DNA of 56,653 nt from Ophiostoma sp. CBS 140.51 (Eukaryota > Ascomycota > Sordariomycetes > Ophiostomatales > Ophiostomataceae). Positions 1-13,660 of the stretch are shown one piece after another (positions within the stretch are counted from its first letter, which is position 1; each line of letters starts with the position of its first letter). The stretch is from assembly GCA_029298735.1 (NCBI GenBank), contig JANSLP010000212.1, positions 1 through 56,653 of the forward strand, written 5' to 3'. The position numbers and the translations under genes are program-made. The notes under the pieces are model-generated. The model was not told the DNA's origin, ran no database searches, and was given only the letters and a program-made list of their open reading frames with translations.

Positions 1-3000
1 GCGTGCTTCTTGTGGGCACACACGACGAGGGAGCGCGAAAGATACCCCCAAGACCAGTCGCGCTTTCCCTGTATGCGCGCAAACGAGAGTTTTTTGGATT
101 GCCCTTCCTCTTCTTCCACGTTTTTGACCTTTCCCCCCTTTCACTCATCTTCCCCCTCGCAGCCTGCATCTCACCACCTGGAAAGACACGCCGTAGCCGC
201 CGCGTTTACGCCGCAGTATGTCCACAGAACGGCCACGGTATGGCCATAGTACGGCCACGCAATGCACCGTTACCATTCCCAGTATTACATCCGTATTTAC
301 GCAGACAGACAGCTTATTTCCACGATACTACAGCCCACCGTTGCATTGGAGGGTCCATGTTGCCCGTCTAGGTCGTCTGCTTTAATTCCAAACTCAGAGC
401 CTTGCCGAGCAAATGATTTTATTCCACTCTTTGATGATGTATTTGAAATTAACAAGCAATTTTTTCGTTCTGCGTTTGATTTTGCCTTTGACCTCTTTTG
501 CTCTATGTGCACTCTACCCCCTCTCCTCCTCTTTCTTCTTCCCCTCTCGCCATGTAGCCTCTCTTCTTGGCAGTCTATTGTTGTGACGTGCAGGGACAGG
601 CACAAATAGTATCACGAGGTTGAAGTCCCCAAATAAGCAGAAGAGCGTTAGCCCTCTCGTTCTTGTCGACACAAATCTGAAATGCTTCTTTGCGAATGGT
701 CAGAATACGGCGGCGTTTTCCCAAGTCCGTGCAAAGTGTAGTTGCCTTTCGCGCTGTGGATACAATAATCCAGGGCACACTACGGAGGATTCCCAAGAAG
801 CCCAGAGGCAAGAGGCGAACCGTTTTGGTGGAGGTGTCTGGCAGGTCTGTGGGTGTCGTGGGTGTGTTGACTCTCGAGATCTCTGGTGGCTTTCTTTGTT
901 CCCAATCTTGCTTCAGTTGCTCCAGTTCTGGATTTTAGACCCGCCAAGACCGAAACGGTTATCTTGCAGGTGAGTTTTACCGAGCTTACGGTGTCTTCCA
1001 TGGGAGGCCAAGGGCATGTCTAGGCTGCCAGGGAAGGTTTAGGGAAAGGAAACAGGACCCGGTCAGGAATATACGCGTATTGTACGGAGGATGACGCCCA
1101 GGATGCTAGTTCTGGTTTGGTTTATTACTGACCTCCAGCGAGCCTACCAGCGCTAGGATGATGAGGATGTGGCCGAGGATTGTGTGCCGAGGATCTTCCC
1201 AGGATCACTTCGAAAACCCCGAGGAGGAATGCTCTTTTGTCAAGATTTCGTGGGTGAAGCCAAAAAAAAAATGTGAGTGAGGATACTAAAATGCCTTGCT
1301 TTTGTTTCTTTTTGTTGTCGGTGTGTCTTTTTCCCATGCACGAAATGCACGAAATTCAATTAGTTCCAGCGCCAACATCCACCATCGACAAAAGCAGTTC
1401 AAAAAGGAGAGGGCCGGCAAGCGAGCAAGCGAACAAACGCCTTGGTGGCTGGACTTGCTGGTGTGTGTTGGACTATGTTGACCAGGGTAGGAAAGGCAAT
1501 TTGATATTTCGTGTGAGTTGTTTTTGCCCTTTCTCCTTTTTTTTCCGGACAGCGCTGCATTGCTCCGAGTTGGGAATTTGAAGAACAAGGACAAGCGATG
1601 CTTGTAATGGGCACAGACAGAGGGTACCTTTTGTCCAAACAGGGTCTTCCCTGGCTGCCATCCGTTCGTCTTGTCTGGTTCCTCTTGGCTCTCAGGCTCT
1701 CTCGGTTCTCCTCTTATTTTTGGGGACGCTACACCGATTCTAGGCACAAGATGCAGAGCGAAATGCAATGAGATGCAACAAGATGCACAATGCAGGCCGT
1801 GCAGGCGCTGGTATTAGAAACCTGCAGGCTGCAGATACACTTGTTTCTGGTTGGGTTGTTGTCTTGGAATTAGACTGCCACCTCTTCAGCGCCGTTTGAT
1901 TTTGCCATGCCTTTTGCCCATGCCATCTCGTTTTCTTTTCGACGACACATTTCTTTTCCCCCTCTCTTTTTAGCCCTTTCCAGGGACCCTTGCCATACAT
2001 TCTCGGGCAAGGTCGAACCCAACTGCCCGTGCTCCATAAATAAAGTGAGGAGAAAAGAGACATTAATATGGGTAGGGCAGTGATGAGACTTGACTGTTTA
2101 TATTGCAAGATCTTGTCACAGCTGTGGTCTCAAGAGATATGTGATTTATTCTATTTGACTGAGGTAATTTGTGTAGAAAATTACCTCGGAATAAACAACA
2201 ACACTGAGATACCCGCGGAGCCTCGCTCATATCAATCTTACAGGTCACCTCTCAAAATATCTCCTGAGAAAAACCGTTGGAGGTCGTCAAAGTCGCTAAA
2301 CGCCCACTGCATCTCTTCCCGTATGGATTAGCACCAACACGGGCACGGCATTTGCTTCCTCCTCCGTGCTTGCCCTGTCCCATTCTTTTTCTTTATTTTT
2401 CAGCCCCTGTTCACAGTTAAATAGCTTGCCCCCTGCACAGAGAGCAAATGTCTTGGGGGAATAAGAAACCCCTCTCTGCTAAACTTGTTCTGGCAAACGG
2501 GCGCCTGCACCATTGCAAAAAAAAAAAACGTACGTTTTTAAGATGGGGGAGGGGGATGGAAGGAGCAATACTCCATTATTGTTGTTCTTGGGGGCGTCTT
2601 AAGGCGTCTTTGGGCACTTGCCTTTCTCCTAGACTTCTCCCCTTGTTGACAGCGGGACGACACACTGTAAAAAAAGAGGGGAGGAAGCTAAAAAGGAGGC
2701 GTTTTCTGAAAAGGCAAGCTTTCTCGCTTTCCTTTTGGTCCATGGCTTCATACCTTTTACTATTTTCACACCCCTCCCTTCTCCTCTCGAACAAAACGCA
2801 ATCTCAAAATGTCTCAACGACATGTGGCAGAACCGCAGCAAAAACAAAACCCAGGCTTTCCAAAAACATACGTATCTTGAGAAGTGATGAGGAGAAAGAC
2901 GAACGAGAGGGGGGAAGAAGCAAGATGCAGATGGTCGTAGATGGAAGGAGGTAAGGGGAGAGAGCCTGGCAGGATGCAAGCTTCATGCGAGGTTGGATGC

Positions 3001-6000
3001 CATGTTGACAGGAAAGAGAAAAGATGAATGAAAAGAGGGTGTGCTTGCAATGCAGATAGGCACACTTTTTATTTTGCTGTTTTCTTATACCTTTCGATTT
3101 TGCTTCTCTTGCAGCTGGTCCCTCGCGGTATCTTTCCGCTGTCACACAACGTTGTTATTGATTTAGGTCATGTCCATTCCTATGAAGTATTCTCGTGGTA
3201 TCATGCAACGAGACAGTTGTGGCTTATGTGTATTGATATTTTACGTTGCTCGTTTTGTTTCTCTTTTTCACAAGCTCGTATCTTTGATTATCTTCCATCT
3301 CCATCTCCGTAACGAGCATATCTCCCACATACCCTCCCACTTTTGCTTCCCCATATCAATGAAGCACATTGGATGTCAGCTCACGAACCGTCATCTCACG
3401 TTGGCGTGCTGTCGTGTGAAGATGGATCCCGTTATGCCGGCACTTCCGCAGTATTGACCCCCCTTTTGGTACTTTTAGCACACATCAACAACACGAATAG
3501 GGGGCTCAAGGGAAGGCTTTGGTGGACTGGCCCGCTCCCGAAGTCCGTACCAGTTATCACTACCGAGTTGGTCTACTATTGAAGGCCAAGAGCAGGAAGA
3601 ACAAAAAGGAAGAAAGAAAAGCCTGTTGAGATGAGATCTGGCCAAGTTGGACAAGTCGAGCGAGTTAAACAAGCAAGACCCGACTACGACGACGACTACC
3701 GATGGGAATAACAAAACGGGCGTTACACACGCACTTCATTTGTAAAAGATACAGGTGGAAAAGGGCTTAGTTATGATGCAAGATGCATGATGAGGGGAAT
3801 AAGACGCAGACAGCGTGGTTTGCATCGAGCTGTGGCCGTTTTTCTCGATACTTTTTCTACTTTTTATACATTGAATGAGCACGAACGAGAGGGACATATA
3901 TCAGAAACGGAAAAACGTCCAAAACGTCCAGGGACCAGTGCATTTAAACAGGACAAAACAGGAAAAATCAGCTCAAAAATCAAACGAAACACGATAGATG
4001 ACGACGTCTTTCTCAAACGACTTTACAAGCCTTTTGTGGGCATCTTGCAAGCATTCTACAAACATACTCCATATCTTGCGGATCTTGCAGCATGATAAAA
4101 ATAATTAAAGTGAGGTATTTCATACGTTCGTGCTCTCGTCGTAGTTTTCACCTGTCATCTTTATGTCATGAAATCTGAACATGGCAGTCGAGACGCTGTC
4201 GTCATCAGTCAATGCCCGTCAATGTTCCCTTTGGGCATATTTCCGTTCTGGTGGCGGTACTTTTGGCGTTCTCGAAGTGCGTCCTTTCGCTTCGAATATC
4301 GCCAACGAAAGTCCATTGTCTGTGATGCACCCCATTTGCGCCTTCCTTCTCGTGCACACCCATAGTGGAGCCTGTACAATTGCCATGCCGTGCTGTCCGA
4401 ATTAGGCTCCTTCCCCTGGTGAGCTTCAGCGTGGAAGGTGGAGGGTAGGTGGGTTCGAGGTTGGGTGGATAACCCGCTTAGATAGCGTAGATATGGCGGA
4501 TGTGGAGAGAGGGAGCAGGGGTACAGGGGGAAGGAGGGGGCTCTTGAGGAAGGTGCGAGGCAAATTCGGATCACAGAGGGCAAGAGCGAGAACGAGGGCA
4601 ACAAACAGTCGAGGACAGAGATAGAGTGGATGGATAACAGAGCAAGGAAGGCAAGCACGACAGACCTTGCGTCGCTCCTTCCCCCACTGTCACCCACTGT
4701 ATTTCAGCCCACAACCCACAACGCCCACAGCTCTTTCCCAAGACTTTTCACACTTTCGGCTCCTGCTTTGTCGATCCCATTTGCCTTTTCTCTTTTTGCG
4801 AGGCTCCAGGGTCCGGCCACACAGAATTCAGAGAACCTTGTCCTGCCTTGTGAGCGGCAAGCGGCAGGAGGCGAACGGCGGCTGGCCGGCAGACAAAAAG
4901 ACGAAAAGAGAGAGTGGTGTCGTCAATGATTGTCGCGACTGGTCAATCTTGTAGTATCGGAAATATGACCATCGACAAGTCTCGCTTCCTTCGCGCCTTC
5001 CTTGCGTGACGTATTGTGTTGTGTTTCGTACTTTCTTATTTCGTTCTTTCCTTATTTTCCTTCTTCTGCTTCTTCTGTGCCCTTCGTTCCTTCTTTCCTT
5101 GTTCTTTCCCTGTTCTTATCACGCGCGCGCTACGCTATAGATTTACTATGTGGCCTCTTACGACGCAAGGGAGGAAAGGTGCGACACAGGGAAATAGGAG
5201 GACAGAAGGCAAGGAAGGAGAAAAAGGAAGGCGAGACATCACTAAGATGGCCTCTAACACGCCCCAAAGACGCTCCTTCTTGGAAAGCTGTATCTGTATG
5301 TCTTAGTTGACCTCTTTCCCAACCCCTTCTCCTTCGTTCCTGGGCCGTGCTTGCCTTTTTCTGTGCTTTTCCCGTGCTTTTTTGTAGCGTGCTGTGGTCG
5401 TACTCGCCTAGCCAAAGCCCGTTCAAGCGGCAGGCGCCATGTAACTTTACTTGAACCCAAGAACAAGCGACAAGACATGAAAAGTCTCCCAAAAGATATA
5501 AAGACACGGACGACCTGAACCGCCAACACCCGCCAATGCAAGCCACTGGCAGTCCAGGTGAAGCCAATGCGCGCCTTGTGTGCTGTGGAATAGCCATGTG
5601 GTCTGCTAGTGCAGGTCTTGGGGCTTTTTTGGCCTCTTGGTGTTATTGGGCTCTTGGAGGCTTTCCTCTGAAGGCATTCACACGGCATCCAGGGCCGCGG
5701 TTTTCTCCGTTTGGGCATGGCTGGTAGTCGCTTGTGTTATTCCGTACGAGCACTACACACTACTCGTATCGCGTGGCATGTCGTGCACGTTTGTGGGAAA
5801 ACAAAAGAGGTTGAAGTTGAAGCTAAAGAAGGCTGTTCCTCGTGGCCTTTTGATTGTGTTTGTGATCCAGATACACCGTTTGCTTGGCTTTTGTCGACAA
5901 TATGATTCAGATATATACAGAGATAGAGCCGTTGTTATTCTGGCCAGATCAAATACACGGATATATCTGGGCATGGGGTAATTTCTTACCAGTCATTTTG

Positions 6001-7000
6001 ATCTCATTTATTTCTTTTTCCTCGAGCCATCTCATCTCGTTTTGCGGCGTGCAACTTTATTTTTCCTGTCCTTTTCTTTTCATCATTTCTCTTCTTCCAG
6101 CCCCCCTGCCGCACTCGTAAATTCGTCACCGTCTTGGGTGTGGCGTGGGTACAAGTGCATGCTGCTTTCTGCACGCTGTTTCCGTATCAAGCTCATTGTA
6201 TCGAGTAGTATCTCTAAACTATTTACGAAATCTCGCTGAGCCTCGTACGAGACATTGACAATGGCTGCATGATGTGCCTCCACGGCCGTTAAAAGACGCA
6301 AAGGCAATCTTACTTTGAGGCAGAGATGCCACTACCGTGAGCCGACTGTGGAAGATGGTGGCCTCCCTAACACGGTTTACTTCTTTCTTTTTCTTTCTTT
6401 TCTTCTTCTTCTTCTTTCTTATTCCATCTCCGTCTCCCACGGTCAACGTCGCATGCATTTCCGTTGACCGTTGACGTGTTTTCTCACCACACTTTGCTGC
6501 ATAGCTGCATTGCTGCACAACCCCCCACGAACGGCTGCCGGGTCGGAAATGGCATCAGAATAACAAGCGAAGTGACCTTGGAAAGGGAGACGTCACGGAA
6601 GAGGAAGGTCGGTCTTTTTGGATGCACCTTTTTTAAATTTGCACCTAAATCTGTGTTGTCGTAAATCGTATTTGTAAGATGCTTGCACTCGGATATCGAA
6701 GAACGATGGTTTATCCTTTTCACCACCGTTGGCATTTTACAGATTTGCATCCGACCAGTGGAATAACGACGATAGTCAAACACAAAGAAAGACCCAGAAA
6801 GACAGATACAAAAAGTCCTCTGCAGCTTCATCTTCATAGGGATACATTGAGCCTGACTGCAACTGTCAGTGGTCCACTAAAAATAAACATCCACTGTGTT
6901 TCTTGTCGGTGCACACTGACGGGCTCTTTTTCCTGTTCTTTCCCCTCTCCCCGTTCCCTCGTTCTTTTCCCACCCTAAACCACACAGAACTTCTCGCTAA
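1..7000. other. Gene-free noncoding stretch, first part
   Basis: I see no supportable gene here. Open frames are short (at most about 170 codons), overlap on both strands and resemble no protein family I know. The sequence alternates between T/C-rich and A/G-rich runs. A CT microsatellite lies at about 6381-6420 and a C-rich, promoter-like patch at about 4676-4860. Noncoding RNAs cannot be excluded by eye. Confidence 0.7.
6381..6420. repeat. Pyrimidine microsatellite (TTC/TTTC)
   Basis: A nearly pure T/C run with repeated TTC and TTTC units, seen directly. It encodes nothing recognisable. Confidence 0.85.
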
Positions 7001-7914
7001 AGGCACGAATAGGAAGCTGCCATTTGACAGGGGGGCTCAACTTGAAAACTGGGGAGGGGGTGTCGAGGGTGTGTGAGTTCAAGTCCAGAGAAAAAGACCG
7101 GTGTTGTGGGTGACGATCTCTCCCTTTTTGAGGAACCAGCCGCATCGGCATGTCGGTCTTTGCCGTCGGTGACCAACAAAAGAGAACAAGCCTGTGCCCT
7201 GACAGGGAGGCAGGCAGGCGACAGGGGATTGGAAAGGCTCTAAAAAAGGACAGGGAAGAACGCGGAACAACAACGCGTTTGAAAAGGAAGGCGTTTAACT
7301 AAGCTCCTCAGAAATCGAAAATAAGATCAAGGAAAATAAAAAAGAATAAGGCGAGGAGAAAGAGGCCAAAGCTTTCTTGTCGATCACCGCGCAAAGGAAG
7401 GGGAAAGAGGAAAAGAATTAAAAAAAGAAGAAAAGAAGAAAAAGCACAGACGCAGGCAGATTTCTAGATTTTCTTATTTCTTATTTCTTATTTTCGATTT
7501 CTGATCTTCCACTTTATTGAGGGCTTATTACTGAGTCGGAGTATGTCCTTCTTTGCCTTATTTGCACATCTCCATCCTTTAATTCTCCCTGCATCTGCAT
7601 TAATCAACCTTGTATTACGGAGTTCACAAATGTAGTAAAGTTCCTTTCAAAGAAAACACCTTAGATACAAAGACAGCTGCCTGTTGTGATGCCGGTCGGT
7701 GATGCTTGTGCGTTGTCGTTCCTGACACTCTCAACTGCAAGTGTGGACCTGAGGACACGAACACAGTCAGGACCAGGCTCAGCCACTGCCCACTGCCCGC
7801 AGTCAGGCGCATTGGGCAGTCGACTGTGCGCAGAAATATGTCTGACCGTCGAAGGATGCCGTCGTTGTGTTCAGCTGGTAGTCTGTCTAGATTAGCTTGT
7901 GGAAGGTTGTCTTG

Positions 7915-7951
7915 TGTGCACGGAATATGTGCACGGAATGTGTGCACGGAA
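7915..7951. repeat. Three tandem copies of TGTGCACGGAA, 13-bp period
   Basis: Exact 11-mers start at 7915, 7928 and 7941, separated by two variable bases. Each contains the palindrome GTGCAC. The function is unknown; it could be a small cluster of binding sites or a simple tandem duplication. Confidence 0.9.
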
Positions 7952-10915
7952 CGATCAAGATGCCTGTTTGTACGCTGTCCGTTGCATGTCGTACTTGTAC
8001 GAGTATTCATGTCTTCTTTTATGTACTAAAGTTGCCACTGGCCACTTGCCAGACCACTTGACGACCACAACTGCCATTTAAGCTCCGAACCGTCACACGA
8101 CATACCCGCAATGAACACTGTCTTTGCCATGGACAGAGTACGGAGGACGTGACTTGTGCAACGAGTTTATTCGAGAACGGGCAGTCATCGGGAGTTGTAT
8201 TTCAAATGTGAAGGCACCATCCCACCCCAAGAAAACGCCTGAAACATCTCGTCCTCGTTGGCTGCATAAAGGATCGCATCCTGTCTGTCGGTATGTGTGT
8301 TTGTGCGTTTTGTGTCGTCCGTACGAGTAATAATGATAGAATGACAACTGTGTGAAAAACAGGAAGCTGGCATCAGGCCAGGAAGATTGACAAATACTTG
8401 CTGTTCTCCACATGTCGATATCATATCAAATACAAATACGCAGGAGCAGGGGATGCTGCAGAACGCCCAGGACGCACAGAACCAAATAACAAAATAACAT
8501 CCGAGACAATTGCCTGCCAAACGTCTTTTCTGTCTTGTGTCTTTGTCTTGCTTTCTGACTGTCTCTGCTTTTCGTCTATTTTCTTGTGACCGGACACGAT
8601 TTGTCGTTGAGCAGTACGAGATAATGCACTCTCCATAGCACCGCATATCGCTTGCACCATTTTAAGGAGCACATAAATACACACATAAATATACTTTGTA
8701 AACACAAATATACAACCACAGGGTAAGCACAATTACTTACAAGCACAATTTATATGTGCTCATAGTGTACCAATATGCATGCACTTATTATTCTTATTTG
8801 TACGTCGCCCATTCCCATATGTCAAACGAAAGTGTCAAATACGTATCTTTCACATCTTCCCCGTATCTTTTGTCTTGTAGATACTTACATTCCACCAACC
8901 TCACCTTCCTTTTTTGTTTTTCTCATTCGTCTCTGTGTCTTTGATGCGAGCCAAAAAGCTAAAGCTAAATATTGTCCAGGCTTTGGATTTGAACAGGGAA
9001 TAGACCATGGAGGGTTGCAAGGATGCAAGGCGACAGGGGGTAAGCAGAACAACGAAAAAAAAAAAGAGGAGCATTCTCGATTCTTCGGAGGAGGGGAATC
9101 AGCAGGCGAAAACTCGAAAATGACGGACTGTTTTCTCCCCCTGGCTCTGAACATGGATCTTCCATCCCCCCTGTCACCACAACCTCTTCCTCTGATTTTC
9201 TGGTGATTTTCTGATTTTCCCTGATGGGCCGCACCGATATTTGTGACCTGTCTCTTTTTTCTGGCGTCTTCACCCATTGTTGTTCTTTTTTGCTTGTATT
9301 TTGTCTCTCCTTCTGCCTCCCCGAACAACGGGCTGCAACGGCCGCGACATGGGCGCCACGAGCTTGGCTTTTAGTCCTCTTCCTAGCCCCAAAAATAAGA
9401 TAGATACAGGAATCTACAGGGCCTGGCCTGAGCCTTCGTTCCTGTTTCTCCGTGCACTGTTGCTTCGTTACTTTCGGTTGCTTCTGGTGCCTGTTGGTGG
9501 CTGTTCGCGTTGCTTCTTTTCGTCTTCTTTCTTCCTTCTCTTCCTCCTTCACTGCTACCTACCCTGTGCGTCGACCGGTGATGGTGTTCGATGCGGTAAT
9601 ATCCCGTAATAGGATGTGTTGTCTGTTGACGAAATGTTGATGTCCTTCCACCAATCTGTGCTCTCTTTTTATTGTAATTTTTGCTCGACTCGATGCTGTA
9701 TCTTCTTGCAGTCCGTATGTTTCTCAGTAATACATATCCATACTCCATATTATGTCGTGCTTCGTATTACGCAGGCCTGACGCCCGGCATCTTCGTCTTC
9801 CATCTCGGTGACTCTCGGCACGGTTCTTCATGTCTGTTCCTCTCTGTTCCTGAATCTGGGTTCTTTTCCCCTGACAGGCCTGGCACGGCCGTTTTTCTTG
9901 GTCTCTCTCATTCTAGCGTCTGTTGTCCACTGCCAACAAACGCCATAATTCCATCGAAACTCTTTTCCTCTGCTGCTATTCCTTGTTGATTTAGTTAGCC
10001 CTGGCCTGGTCTTGTCTCCATCTCACTCTTCTCTTTTTTCTTGTTGTTGGCCTGGAGGCTAGCGCCGTGCGAAATAGCGCCAGAGGTGCCGAGTTGCGTG
10101 TTCGTTTGTTGGCTCGTTCTCTTCTTGTTAGGCTCTTATGTCGATACTTTTGACACTTACTTTTGGACTGGGTCCGGGCATCATCTCGGGCCCGTCTTGA
10201 GTGCCGGTGGCTGGCGGCTGGCCCTTTTTTAAGTGTTAAAGTGAGTTAGGGTGGAACATCTCTATCTGTTGGCCAACGCTGGGCGAAGAAAAATGTGGAC
10301 AAACGCAGATCACTTTTTTCTCTCACAGGCATTCTGTGCCTTTTAGTGCCTTTTTTTTCTTTTCTCCATTTTGCTGTTTCTTGTCCATGCGAGAATGCGA
10401 GGAAGGCGTTTGCATGTTTCCGTATGCTTGTCAATAAGTATCGAAAGTATCAAAAGTATGGATGCATGAATGTTTAGTATGCTTAGTACTTTACATTCGC
10501 ACAATATTTGTCTCTCGATGCGTGGTGTAACACACGGCGCAAGGACAGGGCAAGGCAAGGCATAGACCACAGGATGCGAGATGGCTCGGGAGTTGTACAG
10601 GATATGCCGTTTGTAGTGGCCCACCGAAAGGGCATCAAGCATCAACAAAGAAAGGGGTGAAAGGAGTAAGAGGACGAGGTAACTGAAGGAAACTTGAGAG
10701 GCTCAGCTCCATGAACAGTTCCATTGGCAGCTTCCATGGCCATGTTTATTCGGGCCTGTTTTGTTCCTTGGAGAGACTCGTCAAATTGCTCGTAAAAAAG
10801 CCAGCAAGAAGGAGATGAGAGATAAAAGAAATCCGAATTCAAATTCAAATCAACAAACCCCAGCTCGCTCGGCATGGCAAAAAAAAAAAAACAGACATTA
10901 ACTTTTGCTTGTGAT

Positions 10916-11023
10916 GAGGTACAAGTTACGAGGCAAGTTAGTGAGTTACGAGGTGAGGTACAAATCTCCGTGGATTACGGTGGTTCCGTTTTTTGACGTG
11001 CAAGGAACGAGCGAGGTACGAGG
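10916..11023. repeat. Clustered GTTACGAGG / GAGGTACAA direct repeats
   Basis: GAGGTACAA occurs at 10916 and 10955, GTTACGAGG at 10925 and 10945, and the hybrid GAGGTACGAGG at 11013. The copies are interspersed within about 110 bases. No gene is adjacent. Confidence 0.85.
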
Positions 11024-12215
11024 TATTACTCGGCCAAATCGACAGACGTCCGCGCCAGTCGCGCTCTTTTATTTTCTTGAACTTCGCCCATGGAAGGATT
11101 CGATGCTAGACTTTTCCAAGGTTAAACAGGTTAAATAGAGCCTCTCGGCCGGCCGAAACAAGCAAGGACAAAGAAAGAGCTGAAAGCGAGATGCATTTTC
11201 CTCAGGTCTGGCATTATCGAGAGGCATTATCGTTCCTGAGTGGATATGTCTCCCGTAAACCACCCGCATCTTATCTGGAGGTTTAATATTCAAAACACAC
11301 GATATGTGTACATGGTCCACAGGGGTAATAAATGTTAGTGCGAGTACACAGAACAGGGAGCAAACCGTCCCCATGCACGTACCTTCTTTTAGTAAAATGG
11401 GTGCAAAGATACATCCATAAAATCCAATACCCTTTCAGAGTGTTTTTGTTTACAGACAACTGCTTTTCTCGCCCTTTCCACCACCTCGACTCTCCACAAC
11501 CCTTGTCGAACGTCTTCTCGACGAGATGTTCTTTTCTCCACTATATTTAACATTTATTACCCCTGTTCTTGTACACAATTAAAGACACTTTGGCTAAGGC
11601 TGTTCGCCGCACAGCCGCGAAGCTGCACAGACGAGAAGCTTGCAGGTCCGAGCCACTGTCGGCGGTCGATGAAAGGGGAAGGGAGGTACAACGTGCAGAA
11701 CACATTCCGTTCTCAGTTCTTCGTCTTGTCGTGCCTTTTCTTCCCCATCTTCTCTCTGTGGTCGTAATAAATGTGCACACTACCATCCACTAGACAGGGG
11801 GTCAAAGGCGCCGGGGCCGGGGAGGAGGGCCGTATTTTTGGGCAAAGCCTCATGTACGAAACCATTTTCGGGACGCAGGCAAGGGGTCTGCGCGCCAGCG
11901 AGCGACACGAAGGGCCAGGCAATGTAACGGGCGGAAGCAACGTGCATATTTTGGAGCCGATGGGCTGGGGATGGTGTGGTTGACTGAGGCAGCCCTCTGT
12001 CTGTTCCTCTGTCTGCAATATTTTACAGTATTTCCAACATTATCAAGACCTGAACACCTGAAGAATACTGAGGAGACGTCCGGAGTCAGCAAGAGGACAA
12101 AGGGACTTCTCTTTCTCCCTCCTGCATGCCCCGTCACCTTTTGTGTTTGGTATCCCGGTCCTTAGAGCGACCGGTAATTTCAGATCCTTGCTGTGCAGCC
12201 CCAAAGGGAAGAGGC

Positions 12216-12251
12216 GCAGATGCAGACGCAGATACAGATGCAAGTGCAAGC
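12216..12251. repeat. Degenerate GCAGAT hexamer repeat
   Basis: Six consecutive hexamers of the form GCAGAY, ACAGAT or GCAAGN. It resembles the CAGACR array at 21135-21194 and is a simple-sequence repeat. Confidence 0.85.
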
Positions 12252-12698
12252 CAGAGGCCGTTCTCCTTTCCCACCCCTTTTTCTTTGAGCGTTCTGTACG
12301 GAGTATTACTGAGTTAAGCTGCGTTGGCCACCGAATGGGCACCCAACGACCTCCTGGCCTTGGCTTTTCTGTTGATGACGGGACTTGTTAACTTTTCTGG
12401 GAACGGAGCATGGACCAGGCCTGGAACTGCGCTGGGTCGGCCTGCAACACTGTGCACTGGGATTTTGTGTTGTGCAACTGCAACGACGCAGCCATCCGTC
12501 CGAAGGGCACATATCGAGTGCTGCGTGATGTGAGCTGCGTGTGTTGCGTGTGCAACGCTGTACGCATTTTTCCGGCGTGGGACAGAACGGCAGGCGAGAC
12601 GAGACAAGAAGACAGGTGGACAGGTCTGGTGGCTCTAAGGCTCGATGGCTCGATGGACACCTTTTCCACACCGTTGTCGAGTCTGAGACTGACGGGTG

Positions 12699-12795
12699 AC
12701 AGCCAGGAAGACAGCCAGACAGCCAGGCATCGGGGGATTGCCCTGACAGCGCCTGACTGACAGTCGATCCCTCGCCCCTACTGCAAGACAGCCAG
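12699..12795. repeat. Four ACAGCCAG copies
   Basis: ACAGCCAG occurs at 12699, 12711, 12719 and 12788 on the plus strand; the second and third copies abut. There is no associated gene. Confidence 0.85.
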
Positions 12796-13660
12796 AGCCT
12801 GCTGAAGAACGGCACACGGCGACTGGAGGAAAAAGAAAAATAGAATAAAAAAGAACCACCTAAAAGGTCCCAAAGAGAAAAGGAGCCGGGCAGATGTCGG
12901 TGCTATGTCGCCTGTCTGGCCTGAAAAAAGGCGCCTAGCCGCTTGCCAATCCGAAGAAGCGCCATCAAAAAGCTCAAAAGGGACCACGGCACGGCCAGAC
13001 CAATCCAGGCTGGGTAAACGTCCGGCGCCTCCCCCCTCACAAACACGAGGCAGACAAAAAAAGAGGAGTTGAAGAAGCCGCGCAGAAGCGCCGGCATGGA
13101 CAAACGTATTGGGCGATGGGGTCCGGCGAAGGCGATGTTGGTGTGGCTCGAGTGAGGTAAGAAAACAAAGAGAGAGGGGTGAAGGGGTGGCACTTGCCTG
13201 CCCTGCCTGCCTGCCGCCCGCTCTTGCCCATCTTGTTCATCATCGTGCCCATCGTGCCATCACTTCTTGCCTGCCGATCCCTTACGTGCATCGTGCTTGC
13301 CTCGAGGCATCTTTAATTCAATGTTGGTGAAACGGCAGTGGCGACGAAGTCGCTCCTTCCTGTGTTGGACCTTGACCGTTTCTGTTGGAGATTTCCGGCG
13401 AGGTCACAATCACAAGCACGTCTGGAAGGAAAGAGCGTTCTTTTGTGCACTCGTACCCCAGCTGTCTGTGCTAGACGGGAAGGTGCGGACGGAGAGCCGA
13501 AAAAGAGTATCATGGAAGGAGCGTGTGCAGGTCGCAGCTTCCTTCTTTTCGCTAGCCTGGCCTTTACTCTGGCTCTTGCCCTCCAAAAGACACCAATGAC
13601 ACCAAAAATGAATCGAAGCTCGGCATGCCTTCTTTCCGCGGTCACGCAAATGGAGCGGGT

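Larger units (their letters stand above)
7001..13660. other. Gene-free noncoding stretch, second part
   Basis: No coding gene can be supported. The segment contains several short tandem motifs listed separately (7915-7951, 10916-11023, 12216-12251, 12699-12795), A-rich stretches near 7300-7450, and a GC-richer patch at 12300-13650 whose frames are open on several strands at once without resembling any family. Confidence 0.65.

Noticed and set aside
7027..7073. G-quadruplex candidate
   Set aside because: There are several G runs, but loop lengths are irregular and nothing nearby suggests a function.
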